Shown here: one piece after another, positions 38,601 to 46,139 of the stretch | Position numbering within the stretch: the stretch's first letter is position 1 | Layout: each line of letters starts with the position of its first letter | NCBI RefSeq assembly: GCF_900187105.1 | Contig: NZ_LT906482.1 | Location: 1,736,001-1,800,000 of the forward strand | Reading direction: 5' to 3' | DNA length: 64,000 nucleotides | Source of the DNA: Eikenella corrodens | GTDB lineage: Bacteria; Pseudomonadota; Gammaproteobacteria; Burkholderiales; Neisseriaceae | The notes under the pieces: model-generated | The model's database searches: none | Told to the model about the DNA's origin: nothing | The model's input: the letters and a program-made list of their open reading frames with translations, nothing else | Position numbers and translations under genes: made by a program

Positions 38601-39314
38601 GCCACCGCCTTCTGCGGCATCCTCGCCGGCGAAATACTGGGCGGCGTGTGGGGGCAAATCGGCTGGCTGGCACTGCCGCTGGCACTGTGGCTGCTGTTTT
38701 ATCTGGGGCGCGGCAAAGCCGGGTTGCGGCCGTATGCGGCTGCCTGCTCGCTGCTGTGCGGCGGCTACGCACTGATGTGGCTGGTGGCAAACAATGCGCT
38801 CGAGCCGCGCACTGTGCAACCCTTCACCTACCTGCCGCTGCTCAATCCGATGGATTTGGCCGGGCTGTTGGTGGGGGCGCTGTGGCTGCGCTGCGTTGAT
38901 TTGTGGCAGGAAGAATTCGAGCTGGAAAGCGAGGGCCTGCGGCTGCACCTGGCCGGATCGGTGCTGCTCGGCCTCACGTTGGTGAGCGGCGCGGTGTTGC
39001 GCCTGTGGTATTTCTATATGGGCGTGGAGTGGACGCTGCACGGCATCATGGCTTCCTTCGGCCTGCAGGCGGCGCTGTCGATCGTGTGGGCGGCCACCGC
39101 CATCGGCCTGATGGTGTCCGGCCACCGCTTGGGGCGGCGCATCCGCTGGATGGCCGGCGCCGGGCTGATGGGCGTGGTGGTGTTGAAGCTGTTTACGGTG
39201 GAACTGGGCGGCAGCGGCGGCATCGCCCGCATCGTGTCGTTTATCGGCGTGGGGCTGCTGCTCCTGCTGGTGGGCTGGTTCGCACCCGTGCCGCCGAGGG
39301 AGGGGGAGGATTAA
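35616..39314 (+). CDS. Large DUF2339-family membrane protein
   Basis: The protein is 1232 aa. One N-terminal helix (residues 2-20) is followed by a coiled coil (about 24-50: MQQQEMVEQLSRLQKEVEQL), a long low-complexity A/Q/P/S linker (about 60-265), and then some two dozen hydrophobic helices to the C-terminus. The second helix begins LIDWLMHGNLLLKTGVVVLFLG, which with RFASERIHVPIEMRYLG is diagnostic of DUF2339. The family is widespread, always in the inner membrane, and has no proven role. At least four DUS copies lie inside the gene, encoding FSGSL or LPEN. It stands alone, with DUS pairs on both sides. Confidence 0.9.
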   Translation: MAFVVTLLLLMFGAFVVMLFQTRMQQQEMVEQLSRLQKEVEQLRRRQPLREQRLAESESSELRQSEQAVPQHLGQAGLQPNAPSAAQPDFSGWPYNPNVPTSAAASAPQPSVAAFDAIPSAAAGPAQSAHLAAHSQPAEAAVHPLPAQSGQSSQSTFEQPAAPVFSGSLTAAASAAGGNVPPATAAQPAPAARQPEAAVEEHGVMPGSRPGTVRIRKRGAAQTAIQTPARTPAQAALAAHSQAQTAAQSSTAQSAQRRRVARPAEREEESAFAPLIDWLMHGNLLLKTGVVVLFLGLVFLLRFASERIHVPIEMRYLGVMGSGLAAAVSGWFLQRRRREYGLILQGFGMAVMYLTTLAAVKLHPLLSAGTAFMLMVGLVCAMAALAVRQDAKIMAQVALIGGLAAPILVSDGSGSYVVLFTYLALLNTGVAAIARFKTWRSLNLIGFIGSLFIAVMWGSSEYRGEYFASTEPFLIFHWLLYTLLACLYALHRRDEADEAAVPDNAGLDELIDSLVRHGMTIGAIDGTLLFGSAVSAFVLQYHMLPEGGHWAAGAALGFAAVYALLAGVFTGSRDFPLLRQALAALSLVFATLAVPLAFEQAATVALWSLEAGLVYVFALRQQRPHTRFLAVVVYALSLGALLFGGDLGWRIVSEEGVPLLAGPLVPTLAAASAGLAMYAAWLRWRCRGSAYWESCAQRGALGAGLLLAGLLPLMCLPRHWAMVALAALAWAAVRMQAVLQDAFEPNPLAALSGSPSDEGGADGNADEADESAWLPGGGLFAVAAASWGMLVLLLLAVVSAGEDWLSTICCFAAAILLGAAAYALHRQGDEWLPENESSAPLRSKNRRGRQQRDTARPLSLLLHQAVGWLLLDLAFLSTILSSVNLLHHLPESLVGGALLWTLPLPFALWTAAAWLLDWRQGRRAALVLVPLLIPNAMLLFSRLSRADLVAHALSGSLMHLALAALLVWILRLQDFRSHDTERGWGMAAFALWAASATAFCGILAGEILGGVWGQIGWLALPLALWLLFYLGRGKAGLRPYAAACSLLCGGYALMWLVANNALEPRTVQPFTYLPLLNPMDLAGLLVGALWLRCVDLWQEEFELESEGLRLHLAGSVLLGLTLVSGAVLRLWYFYMGVEWTLHGIMASFGLQAALSIVWAATAIGLMVSGHRLGRRIRWMAGAGLMGVVVLKLFTVELGGSGGIARIVSFIGVGLLLLLVGWFAPVPPREGED

Positions 39315-39436
39315 CAGTGGGTTACTTGATATGAGGAAAGGCTACCTGAAAGAGCCGCGCAGGGCTGTTTCCCATATAGCGGGCAGTTTTCAGGTAGCCT
39401 GAGGTGGGATAATAGGTGTTGAAAGGGAAATAAATA

Positions 39437-40204
39437 ATGGAAGAGATTAAGAGTCTTTTTTTCAGAACATTTAGGATTGCGGATATAAATGAACCATTTG
39501 AAAGCCGTCACCGCTATCTATTAGAACGACTCTGCCATATTGATGCACCGTTTGGGCTAAAGGGAGTAGATTTAAACAGCCTTAAAATGCCACATCATGA
39601 GCAACCGATGCCGTATGTGCAGTATAAACACCCTGATACGCCTAGGGTTTATCAAAGATATGAATATACAAGGCGTATTGATTATGGCCGTTGGAAGGAT
39701 GACAATTATTTCAGTGGGATAGATAGATTATGGTATGAATTTAAACCTGAATATAAAAAAGTAAACTTCCATGATGTGATTTGTACCAATTTCCCACAAG
39801 TAATTGAAATTATTGAACCACGAGTAGCAGAGAACTACTACGTGGACTACGCTATTTATTATGAGGAAGGGTATCGCCCGGGCGAATCGCCGACTTTTGA
39901 TTCCAGCGGCTTTTCTATTTCCTTAGTTCCTGCCTACAACGATTTAAGAGCCCGTGGCATCACCCCCAATGGCCGCAACAATATCTACACCCTCAGTCCC
40001 GCCTGTTATTGGGATAACGACCTGTGCCAAACCGCCTTGGGTTATGACCGCGACGAAGTCATCCGCCGCCTTGTCGGGAAAGTGCCCGATGTGCGCCCGC
40101 TAGCCGACGGGGTGTACATCATCTTCAACGACAACCCCTTGCTCTCCTTCGATGACTTCCTCGCTATTCAGCACACCTTCAAGCCGATACTAGGCTTGCA
40201 ATAG
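39437..40204 (+). CDS. Unknown protein with a split base composition
   Basis: The protein is 255 aa and unrecognised. The first roughly 150 codons (39437-39880) are rich in A+T and full of Tyr, Asp, Arg and Lys (YEYTRRIDYGRWKDDNYFSG); the last roughly 100 codons (from about 39890) have the GC-rich codon use of the core genes. No signal peptide or membrane helix is seen, so it is likely cytoplasmic. AAGGGAAA precedes the start. The pattern suggests recombination between a foreign 5' part and a resident 3' part. An immunity or accessory role would fit such composition but is not shown. Confidence 0.65.
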   Translation: MEEIKSLFFRTFRIADINEPFESRHRYLLERLCHIDAPFGLKGVDLNSLKMPHHEQPMPYVQYKHPDTPRVYQRYEYTRRIDYGRWKDDNYFSGIDRLWYEFKPEYKKVNFHDVICTNFPQVIEIIEPRVAENYYVDYAIYYEEGYRPGESPTFDSSGFSISLVPAYNDLRARGITPNGRNNIYTLSPACYWDNDLCQTALGYDRDEVIRRLVGKVPDVRPLADGVYIIFNDNPLLSFDDFLAIQHTFKPILGLQ

Positions 40205-40301
40205 GCAGGGCTGATGCAAAGGCTACCTGAAACTGTTTTAGCTCTGCAGAAACTCACAGAGCTAAAACAGTTTCAGGTAGCTTTTTTAATGCCGCAACAG
40301 C

Positions 40302-41144
40302 CTAGTGCAAAGCCTGCCACACTTTCAATGCGTCGGCGGTGGCTTTCACGTCGTGCACGCGCAGGATCGCGGCGCCGCGTTCGGCGGCATAGAGGGCGGC
40401 GGCTACGCTACCGTGGATGCGCTGTGTGGGGTCGGTCTCGCCGGTGATTTCGCCGATCATGCGTTTGCGCGATACGCCGATGAGTAGGGGCAGATCAGTT
40501 TGTGCTTGCAAATCGGGCAGGTGGCGCATGAGTTGGATGTTGTGCTGGAGGTTTTTGCCAAAGCCGATGCCGGGGTCGAGCACGATGCGTTCGGAGCGGA
40601 TGCCGGCGGCTTGGCAGGTTTGGGCACGGGCTTTCAGGTAGCCTGCTACTTCGGCCACCACATCTTGGTATTGCGGGTTGTTTTGCATGGTTTCGGGCAA
40701 ACCCTGCATGTGCATCAGGCAGATACCGGTGTTGGGGTGGGCGGCGAGCAGTTCGATGGCGCCGCTGTCTTCTAGGGCGGATACGTCGTTGATGATGTCG
40801 GCCAGGCCATTACCGAGCAGGCGTTGCATGATGGTGCTGCGGCGGGTGTCCACGCTGAGGGGGACGTCCCATTTGATGATTTCGCTCACGATGGGTTGCA
40901 GCCGTGCCCATTCTTCTTCGGGGGAGACGTGGGCGGCACCGGGGCGGGTGGATTCGCCGCCGATATCAAGAATGTGTGCGCCTTCGGTCAGCAGGCGTTC
41001 GGCATGGGCGAGGGCGGCGCTGCTGCTGCGGGAGTAGGTGCCGCCGTCGGAGAAGGAATCGGGGGTGAGGTTGATGATGCCCATGATTTTGGGCGTGGAT
41101 AAATCGATGCGGAAACGCCCGGCTTGCCAGATGGGTTGTGTCAT
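40302..41144 (-). CDS. folP: Dihydropteroate synthase
   Basis: The protein is 280 aa, full length. It condenses p-aminobenzoate with the pterin pyrophosphate in folate synthesis and is the sulfonamide target. The conserved motifs are present: [36 protein letters not shown], and the phosphate-binding GVSRKRMIG with RIHGSVAAA near the end. glmM, often the next gene, is not found here. A DUS hairpin follows the stop (about 40220-40284). Confidence 0.96.
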   Translation of the reverse strand: MTQPIWQAGRFRIDLSTPKIMGIINLTPDSFSDGGTYSRSSSAALAHAERLLTEGAHILDIGGESTRPGAAHVSPEEEWARLQPIVSEIIKWDVPLSVDTRRSTIMQRLLGNGLADIINDVSALEDSGAIELLAAHPNTGICLMHMQGLPETMQNNPQYQDVVAEVAGYLKARAQTCQAAGIRSERIVLDPGIGFGKNLQHNIQLMRHLPDLQAQTDLPLLIGVSRKRMIGEITGETDPTQRIHGSVAAALYAAERGAAILRVHDVKATADALKVWQALH

Positions 41145-41662
41145 GTGAGGCTACCTGAAAAAGAGGGAAAATAGGATTATAAGCCTGCGTTGTGTAAAGG
41201 TCTTCTTTGCTGTGCTAGATAGCGGAAATAGGGTGGGTGCGGTGTGTTTGAAACAAAAAATAGCTGAAAAAATAGTGTTATGTAGTGAAAAAGATTGGCT
41301 GCATGGGTAGTGCTTTTTGTGCGTAGATTTTTGATTTTTATTGATTATTTTTCTGTTGAAAAGAGGGGTGTGGGGCTTGAGCGTATATGCTTGAAGCAGC
41401 TATGTATCAAATGCATACAATTATGTCGGTGTTAATATTTACTTTGAAAAGCAAAAGGCATATACTGCGATTCAGTGTTGGACATGGCAGAAAAGCTTTT
41501 CTAGCCAGCTGCCTAGTTTGGTTCACTAAGAGAAGTAGGTGATATTTTTGGGATAATAAAGCCTGCCAAACCTTCCTGAGTTACAAAATAGAGAGTATGA
41601 ATTAGTTTCGGGAAGTATGAACTGTTTGTTTTTATTTTGTTTTTGTGGAGATCTTGTAGAAA
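41145..41662. other. Long AT-rich intergenic region before the roadblock-like gene
   Basis: This 518-bp stretch has no convincing gene. A DUS lies at its left edge. AGAAAAGCTTTTCT (41489-41502) is a 14-bp palindrome that can extend to a larger hairpin with the flanking TGGC/GCCA. Several AT-rich -10-like hexamers exist but none has a clear -35. The length suggests an extended leader or several regulatory sites for the downstream gene. Confidence 0.5.
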
Positions 41663-42019
41663 ATGAATTACGATAAAACCGTAGCGGAAATGCTGAACGT
41701 GGATGGCGCCCTGGCTGCCGCAGTAGTGGATTACTCCAGCGGCATGTTGTTGGCCGGTGGTGGTAGCCCTTCCATTGATTTGGAAATTGCCGCCGCAGGC
41801 AACACTGAGGTGATGCGTGCCAAAAACAAAACCATGCAGATGCTTGGCCTGAAAGATGAAATCGAAGACATCCTGATGACTTTGGGCACTCAATATCACC
41901 TATTGCGTCCGCTGCCCCGTCATGATGGTCTGTTCCTGTACTCTGTATTGGACAGAAGCAAAGCTAACTTGGCTTTGGCTCGCCGTTCTCTGATTAACGC
42001 CGAGCGCAACATGGGCTAA
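41663..42019 (+). CDS. Roadblock/LC7-like protein
   Basis: The protein is 118 aa with no signal or membrane helix. Its pattern (LNVDGALAAAVVDYSSGMLL..., EDILMTLGTQYHLLRPL..., GLFLYSVLDRSKANLALARR) matches the Roadblock/LC7 fold: an alpha-beta-alpha sandwich that forms dimers and in bacteria often regulates small GTPases or polarity. No GTPase gene is next to it, so its partner is unknown. It has a long AT-rich upstream region and a strong intrinsic terminator directly behind it, so it is a single-gene unit. Confidence 0.7.
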   Translation: MNYDKTVAEMLNVDGALAAAVVDYSSGMLLAGGGSPSIDLEIAAAGNTEVMRAKNKTMQMLGLKDEIEDILMTLGTQYHLLRPLPRHDGLFLYSVLDRSKANLALARRSLINAERNMG

Positions 42020-42031
42020 TTGCCATATTCG

Positions 42032-42067
42032 AAACCGGCTGTCTAATCTATTAGACAGCCGGTTTTT
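42032..42067 (+). terminator. Strong rho-independent terminator of the roadblock-like gene
   Basis: AAACCGGCTGTCTAA (42032-42046), loop TCTA, and TTAGACAGCCGGTTT (42051-42065) make a perfect 15-bp stem followed by T residues. It is unrelated to the uptake sequence. Confidence 0.9.
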
Positions 42068-42212
42068 ATTGTTTGCCACACCTGGTATGGTGCGGGAAAA
42101 ATACAACAATCCTCCTGCCTTTTCTGCCATGCACTTGCCTCAGCTAGTATCCGGCCGCTACTATGCGCGGGTTTTCATTATTTATTCACCACTGCAAAGA
42201 AAGGAGCTGGCT

Positions 42213-42263
42213 ATGCCGTACACTTCAATCCTCCGTTCAATCCTTTGCAGCTCAGAAGCCTAA
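42213..42263 (+). CDS. Possible 16-codon leader ORF upstream of rtcB
   Basis: AAGGAG (42201-42206) is placed 6 nt before an ATG opening a 16-residue frame (MPYTSILRSILCSSEA). It lies within the 446-bp gap (42020-42465) upstream of rtcB and is followed by a short CCCG-CTT-CGGG hairpin near 42290. A translated leader could regulate the downstream operon, but a chance ORF is equally possible. The rest of the gap shows no gene. Confidence 0.35.
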   Translation: MPYTSILRSILCSSEA

Positions 42264-42465
42264 GGCCATTCCCTTTTTCTGTGCCGCCCGCTTCGGGCTG
42301 CTTTCTCATTATTTTGCAAACTGCATTTAATGCGCTGCTTTGTTGCGCCTGCCATTTGCATTCTGCGGATAAATTTATTTGCCGTTTCAAGCTATTGCCA
42401 CCGTATTTACGCGTGCTTGGCAGAACTGTGCGCAAATGGGTTTATCCGCCGCAAGAAAGTACATT

Positions 42466-43605
42466 ATGGGCACACAAAATCCCCAAATCATTTCTGAAAA
42501 CATTGTTTTAATAGCCGATTCAAACACCTGGATTGAAGGCAACGCCATCCAACAACTCCAAACCACTGCCCGCCTGCCGCAGATGCGCCGGGTAGCCGGT
42601 ATGCCCGATTTGCACGCCGGGCGCGGTTATCCCATCGGCGCGGCATTTTTCAGCCTTGGCCATTTTTACCCTGCGCTCATCGGTAATGATATTGGCTGTG
42701 GCATGGCGCTGTGGCAAACCGATTTGGCCGCATACAAAGCCAAACCCGCCAAGCTGGCCAAACAGCTTGGCAGCATCGATGCGTCGCTGGATGAAAGCTG
42801 GCAGGCACGGATTAACGAAATCTTGCCGCAGCATCCTTTTCAGGTAGCCTTAGGCAGCATTGGCGGTGGTAACCACTTTGCCGAATTGCAAACTGTGGAT
42901 ACCGTTTACCGCCCCGAAAGGCTACCTGAAAACTTCGATACCGATTGCCTACAGCTGCTCGTGCACAGCGGCTCGCGTGGGCTTGGCCAGCAGATTTTGC
43001 GTCGCCATGTGGATGCACACGGCCACCAAGGGCTACCTGAAAACAGCTCCGAAGCCGCTACCTATTTGGCTGAACACAACGACGCGCTGGCTTTTGCCCG
43101 TGCCAACCGGCTGTTGATTGCCGAGCGTATGCTGGAGCGTTGGCACGCCGAAGGCCGCTGCCTGCTCGATGTGCACCACAACTTCCTGCAGTACACTGAA
43201 ATTGGTGGCGAAACCGGCTGGTTGCACCGCAAAGGCACCACGCCATCCGACTGCGGTTTGGTGCTGATTCCCGGTTCGCGCGGCGATTACAGCTATCTGG
43301 TCGAACCGGCCGCCGATTGCAGTATCGCCCTCAATTCACTCGCCCACGGCGCCGGCCGCAAATGGCAGCGTGGCGAATGCAAAGGCCGCCTGTCGCACAA
43401 ATACAGTGCCGACAGCCTGCGCCGCACTGCCTTCGGCAGCATCGTGGTGTGCGCCGACAAAGCTTTGGTGTACGAAGAAGCCCCGCAGGCCTACAAAAAC
43501 ATCGACAGCATCATCGAAGCCATGCGGCAGGCCGGCCTGATCGAGCCGATCGCTCGCCTCAAACCGGTGCTCACTTATAAAACCAGCGGTGGCTGTGGGG
43601 AGTGA
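42466..43605 (+). CDS. rtcB: RNA ligase of the RtcB family (PrfH-linked type)
   Basis: The protein is about 379 aa. RtcB joins RNA 2',3'-cyclic phosphate or 3'-phosphate ends to 5'-hydroxyl ends, using GTP and manganese. Seen: MPDLHAGRGYPIGAAF, IGNDIGCGMA (metal-binding Asp/Cys), GGGNHFAEL with its Asn and His, VHSGSRGLG, LDVHHNF, PGSRGDYSYLV, and NSLAHGAGRKW with the histidine that becomes guanylylated. It is shorter than E. coli RtcB, like the RtcB found beside prfH. Start 42466 (MGTQNPQ) follows AAGAAAG; the longer frame from 42379 is not conserved. Three DUS copies lie inside, two of them encoding LPEN, so the gene has long been in this lineage. The next gene starts 4 bp after its stop. 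Confidence 0.92.
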   Translation: MGTQNPQIISENIVLIADSNTWIEGNAIQQLQTTARLPQMRRVAGMPDLHAGRGYPIGAAFFSLGHFYPALIGNDIGCGMALWQTDLAAYKAKPAKLAKQLGSIDASLDESWQARINEILPQHPFQVALGSIGGGNHFAELQTVDTVYRPERLPENFDTDCLQLLVHSGSRGLGQQILRRHVDAHGHQGLPENSSEAATYLAEHNDALAFARANRLLIAERMLERWHAEGRCLLDVHHNFLQYTEIGGETGWLHRKGTTPSDCGLVLIPGSRGDYSYLVEPAADCSIALNSLAHGAGRKWQRGECKGRLSHKYSADSLRRTAFGSIVVCADKALVYEEAPQAYKNIDSIIEAMRQAGLIEPIARLKPVLTYKTSGGCGE

Positions 43606-43609
43606 GGCT

Positions 43610-44194
43610 ATGAAAATCATCAGTAAATTTAAAGATTTTTATGATCACAAAGTGGCCAAATACGGTATCGATCCCGTGCTGGTGTTCGATCGCCGCCAGA
43701 GCCCCGAAGCCGAAATCCTGCGCAGCCTGCCTAAGCCGCCGGCCGAGTGGAAGAAGGAGTACGGTGCCTGCGCCGTAGTATCCGAGCTGTATATCGGTAA
43801 CCTGCGCGTGTTTCTGTTTGCCACCGAGAAGCAGGTGTATAGCTCATACGACATCGATACCGTGTATCTGCAACACCGCCGCCACCGCTTTCCCCTGAGT
43901 ATGGTGCGCTTTCTCGACGGCAGCGAATACTGCCTGCCGCAATGCCATAACTACTATTGGCCGGGGTATCGCCACTACCAAACGCCCGACTTCAGCCCCC
44001 GCCGCTGCAGCCGCAGCCATCCCATAATCGCCAAATACCGCCATACGCCGCTGCTGCTCGTCTATTACGCCGACCCAAACCGACCCACCCGGCTCGACAG
44101 TCGCCAAGATTTTGCTGAAAACCCGCAACTCTCCAGCCTCGGTGTGTACTTCAACCCCGATATCGTGTGGCAACACCTGTGCGAATACCTGTAG
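43610..44194 (+). CDS. Unknown protein between rtcB and prfH, ended by an amber codon
   Basis: As read it is 194 aa, starting MKIISKFKDFYDHKVAKYG...DPVLVFDRR. I recall this opening from a family of uncharacterised bacterial proteins without assigned domain. The middle holds several aromatic and basic clusters (HRRHRFPLSMVRFLDGSEY, HNYYWPGYRHY). It starts 4 bp after the rtcB stop, with GAGTGAGG upstream, so is translated with it. The frame stops at TAG (44192-44194) but stays open for 36 further codons to 44303-44305, ending 3 bp before prfH (see separate entry). No DUS is present in it, unlike its neighbours. A role in RNA repair with RtcB and PrfH is inferred from position only. Confidence 0.7.
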   Translation: MKIISKFKDFYDHKVAKYGIDPVLVFDRRQSPEAEILRSLPKPPAEWKKEYGACAVVSELYIGNLRVFLFATEKQVYSSYDIDTVYLQHRRHRFPLSMVRFLDGSEYCLPQCHNYYWPGYRHYQTPDFSPRRCSRSHPIIAKYRHTPLLLVYYADPNRPTRLDSRQDFAENPQLSSLGVYFNPDIVWQHLCEYL

Positions 44195-44305
44195 CAGCTC
44201 AAAAGCGAGGCCGAAACCAGCCCGGCTGTGCCTGATAAAGACAAAATCGGTAACAAAGGCTTCGATGCCAAGCATTCGTTCCGGTCGAAAATGAAAAGGA
44301 ATTAA
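44192..44305 (+). pseudogene. In-frame extension behind an internal TAG codon
   Basis: After TAG (44192-44194) the same frame continues CAG CTC AAA AGC ... to TAA (44303-44305), encoding QLKSEAETSPAVPDKDK and then IGNKGFDAKHSFRSKMKRN. The KGFD-x-K-x-SFR ending looks like a conserved C-terminus, and the extended frame would end just 3 bp before the prfH ATG while containing its ribosome site (AAAAGGA, 44294-44300). This is best explained by a CAG to TAG nonsense change in a formerly 231-codon gene; translational read-through is the alternative. Confidence 0.7.
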
Positions 44306-44308
44306 ACC

Positions 44309-44923
44309 ATGATTTATCTGCAAATTTCTACCGCCCAAGGCCCGGCCGAATGTCAGATGTTTGCTCGTTTTGCCCTGCAAAAAATCCTGCGTGAGGCTGA
44401 AGCGGCAGGCGTGGAGGCCGAAATATTGGAACAAACCCCGAGCAAACACGGCATCCTCTCCGCCGTGCTCAAACTCTCCGGCAGCCGTGCCGAAAGCCTG
44501 GCCACAGGCTGGCAGGGCACGCTGCAATGGGTGTGCCCCAGCCCGCTGCGGCCGCAGCACCCGCGCAAAAACTGGTATATCGGCGTGTTCAGGCTACCTG
44601 AAATTCCCGCGCTGCCGGAAAGCGAAGGCATCGAATTCCAAACCTGCCGTGCCGGCGGCAAAGGCGGGCAGCATGTGAACAAAACCGAATCCGCCGTGCG
44701 CGCCGTCCACCTCGCCAGCGGCATTGCCGTGCGTGCCGAGGGCGAGCGCAGCCAGCACGCCAATAAAAAACGTGCGCTGGGGCTACTCGCGCTCAAGCTG
44801 GCCGAACACCACCAAACCGCCCTGCGACAGCATGCCGCCGATGCGCACAAATCGCTCTACCAAGTGGAGCGCGGCAATCCGCGGAGAGTGTTTAAGGGGG
44901 AAGGTTTCCGCGAGCAAGGTTGA
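44309..44923 (+). CDS. prfH: Peptide chain release factor H
   Basis: The protein is 204 aa. It has the GGQ peptidyl-hydrolysis motif in CRAGGKGGQHVNKTESAVRA (residues about 113-132) and the family's C-terminal basic region, but lacks the codon-recognition domain of RF1 and RF2, and so is PrfH rather than a standard release factor. PrfH genes are typically paired with rtcB; the pair is known to act on ribosomes cut in the 16S decoding centre, PrfH freeing the stalled peptide so that the ligase can reseal the RNA. Its start follows the extended frame of the previous gene by 3 bp. One DUS lies inside (encoding FRLPE). A strong DUS hairpin (45039-45073) follows. Confidence 0.93.
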   Translation: MIYLQISTAQGPAECQMFARFALQKILREAEAAGVEAEILEQTPSKHGILSAVLKLSGSRAESLATGWQGTLQWVCPSPLRPQHPRKNWYIGVFRLPEIPALPESEGIEFQTCRAGGKGGQHVNKTESAVRAVHLASGIAVRAEGERSQHANKKRALGLLALKLAEHHQTALRQHAADAHKSLYQVERGNPRRVFKGEGFREQG

Positions 44924-45038
44924 TGGCTATGGCGGCTAGAGTGGATTTGCTTTGAATCCGGGCAATGTGGTGAGCCGTGCATGGATCGGGCAGTGCGGTC
45001 AAGCGAACCAACAGCTCTGGTTTAAAATAAATTCATGC

Positions 45039-45073
45039 AAAAAGGCTACCTGAAACTTTCAGGTAGCCTTTTT
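45039..45073. terminator. Perfect DUS hairpin after prfH
   Basis: AAAAAGGCTACCTGAAA (45039-45055) and TTTCAGGTAGCCTTTTT (45057-45073) form a perfect 17-bp inverted repeat around a single C, with A and T runs on both ends, a bidirectional intrinsic terminator. It lies in the 386-bp gap 44924-45309, where the only other features are a degenerate DUS near 45137 and a DUS pair near 45250-45291. Confidence 0.8.
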
Positions 45074-45309
45074 CGGTGAGCTGAACCATCATGCAGCAAG
45101 TGCCACGCCGTTGCTGGTGTTGGCTTGTTCTTATCAGTTTTCAGGTAGCATGTAGTTAGCTCTCTCAGATGGGAAGTGTATCGACTGCTTAGTTGGAGTT
45201 TATCCAGCTTGCCGCTGTCAACTGCAAATGCGGTATCATCCCTAATTATTTTCAGGTAGCCTCCCATTCAAGCAGTCAGGCTACCTGAAAAACCATCCGG
45301 AGATTCATC

Positions 45310-46020
45310 ATGCCCAGCCGTACCGACCGCCTGCTCAAACTCTTGCAGCTTCTGCGTGCCAGCCGCCATCCGAAAAGTGCGCGGCTGTTGTCGCAGGAGC
45401 TGGGCATCAGCGTGCGCTCGGTGTATCGCGATATCGATACCTTGCGCGGTCAGGGCGCGGTGATTGGCGGGGAAGCAGGCGTGGGTTTTGTGTTGCAGCG
45501 GGATTGCAATCTGCCGCCACTGATGTTTAGCGAAAACGAGCTGGAAGCGCTGATGTTGGGCATGCGTTGGGCGGCAGCGCATGCCGACGGCGAAATGGCT
45601 GAGGCGGCGCGCTCGGTGTTGGGCAAGGTGCACGCGGTGTTGCCGGCACGCCTGGCCGAGCAGGCGGCGGCGCATGCGGTGTATCCGATGGGCGGCACGG
45701 CGTATGGGAGCGGCGAAGCGCAGGTGTTGGCGCTGGTGCGGCAGGCTTTGCGGCAGGAAACGGCGCTCAGCTTCAGCTATACGGATTTGCGCGGGCAGGC
45801 CAGCAGGCGCACGGTGTGGCCGGTGGCGCTGGGCTATTTGGATGATGTGCGGCTGTTGGCGGCCTGGTGCACATTGCGGCAGGCCTTCCGCCATTTCCGC
45901 TGCGAACGCATCACGCAAGCCCAAATCGGCGCGGCCTATCCCATGCAGCACCGCCTGCTGCTGCAATGCTGGCGGCAGCAGGAAGGGCTGGATTTGAGCG
46001 CGTTTGATTTGAGCCGCTAG
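45310..46020 (+). CDS. YafY-type transcriptional regulator with WYL domain
   Basis: The protein is 236 aa. The N-terminal HTH_11 motif (RTDRLLKLLQLLRASRHPK, then LSQELGISVRSVYRDIDTLR, residues about 3-50) binds DNA. The C-terminal WYL-type region (about 140-225, FSYTDLRGQASRRTVWPVAL...) is thought to bind ligands such as nucleotides or nucleic acid. Regulators of this type often control stress or defence genes. It is separated from prfH by terminators, so co-transcription with the repair cluster is not supported. A glutathione transferase gene follows 119 bp downstream. Confidence 0.85.
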   Translation: MPSRTDRLLKLLQLLRASRHPKSARLLSQELGISVRSVYRDIDTLRGQGAVIGGEAGVGFVLQRDCNLPPLMFSENELEALMLGMRWAAAHADGEMAEAARSVLGKVHAVLPARLAEQAAAHAVYPMGGTAYGSGEAQVLALVRQALRQETALSFSYTDLRGQASRRTVWPVALGYLDDVRLLAAWCTLRQAFRHFRCERITQAQIGAAYPMQHRLLLQCWRQQEGLDLSAFDLSR

Positions 46021-46139
46021 TGTTGATTTCGTTTCAGCTATGGCCTTGGCTGCTGACAAAAACTGACACAGCCATGGCGTATCATGGCGGCACTTCAGGC
46101 TACCTGAAAGCACAATCAACTGTTTTAAAAGGAAATATC

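Noticed and set aside
42418..42436. Possible sigma54 promoter (TTGGCAGAACTGTGCG) before rtcB, as in the E. coli rtc operon
   Set aside because: The GG and GC elements are one base off the required spacing and no RtcR-type regulator is nearby.
45310..46020. WYL regulator as the controller of the rtcB-X-prfH cluster
   Set aside because: A perfect bidirectional terminator and about 390 bp separate them; proximity alone does not support it.
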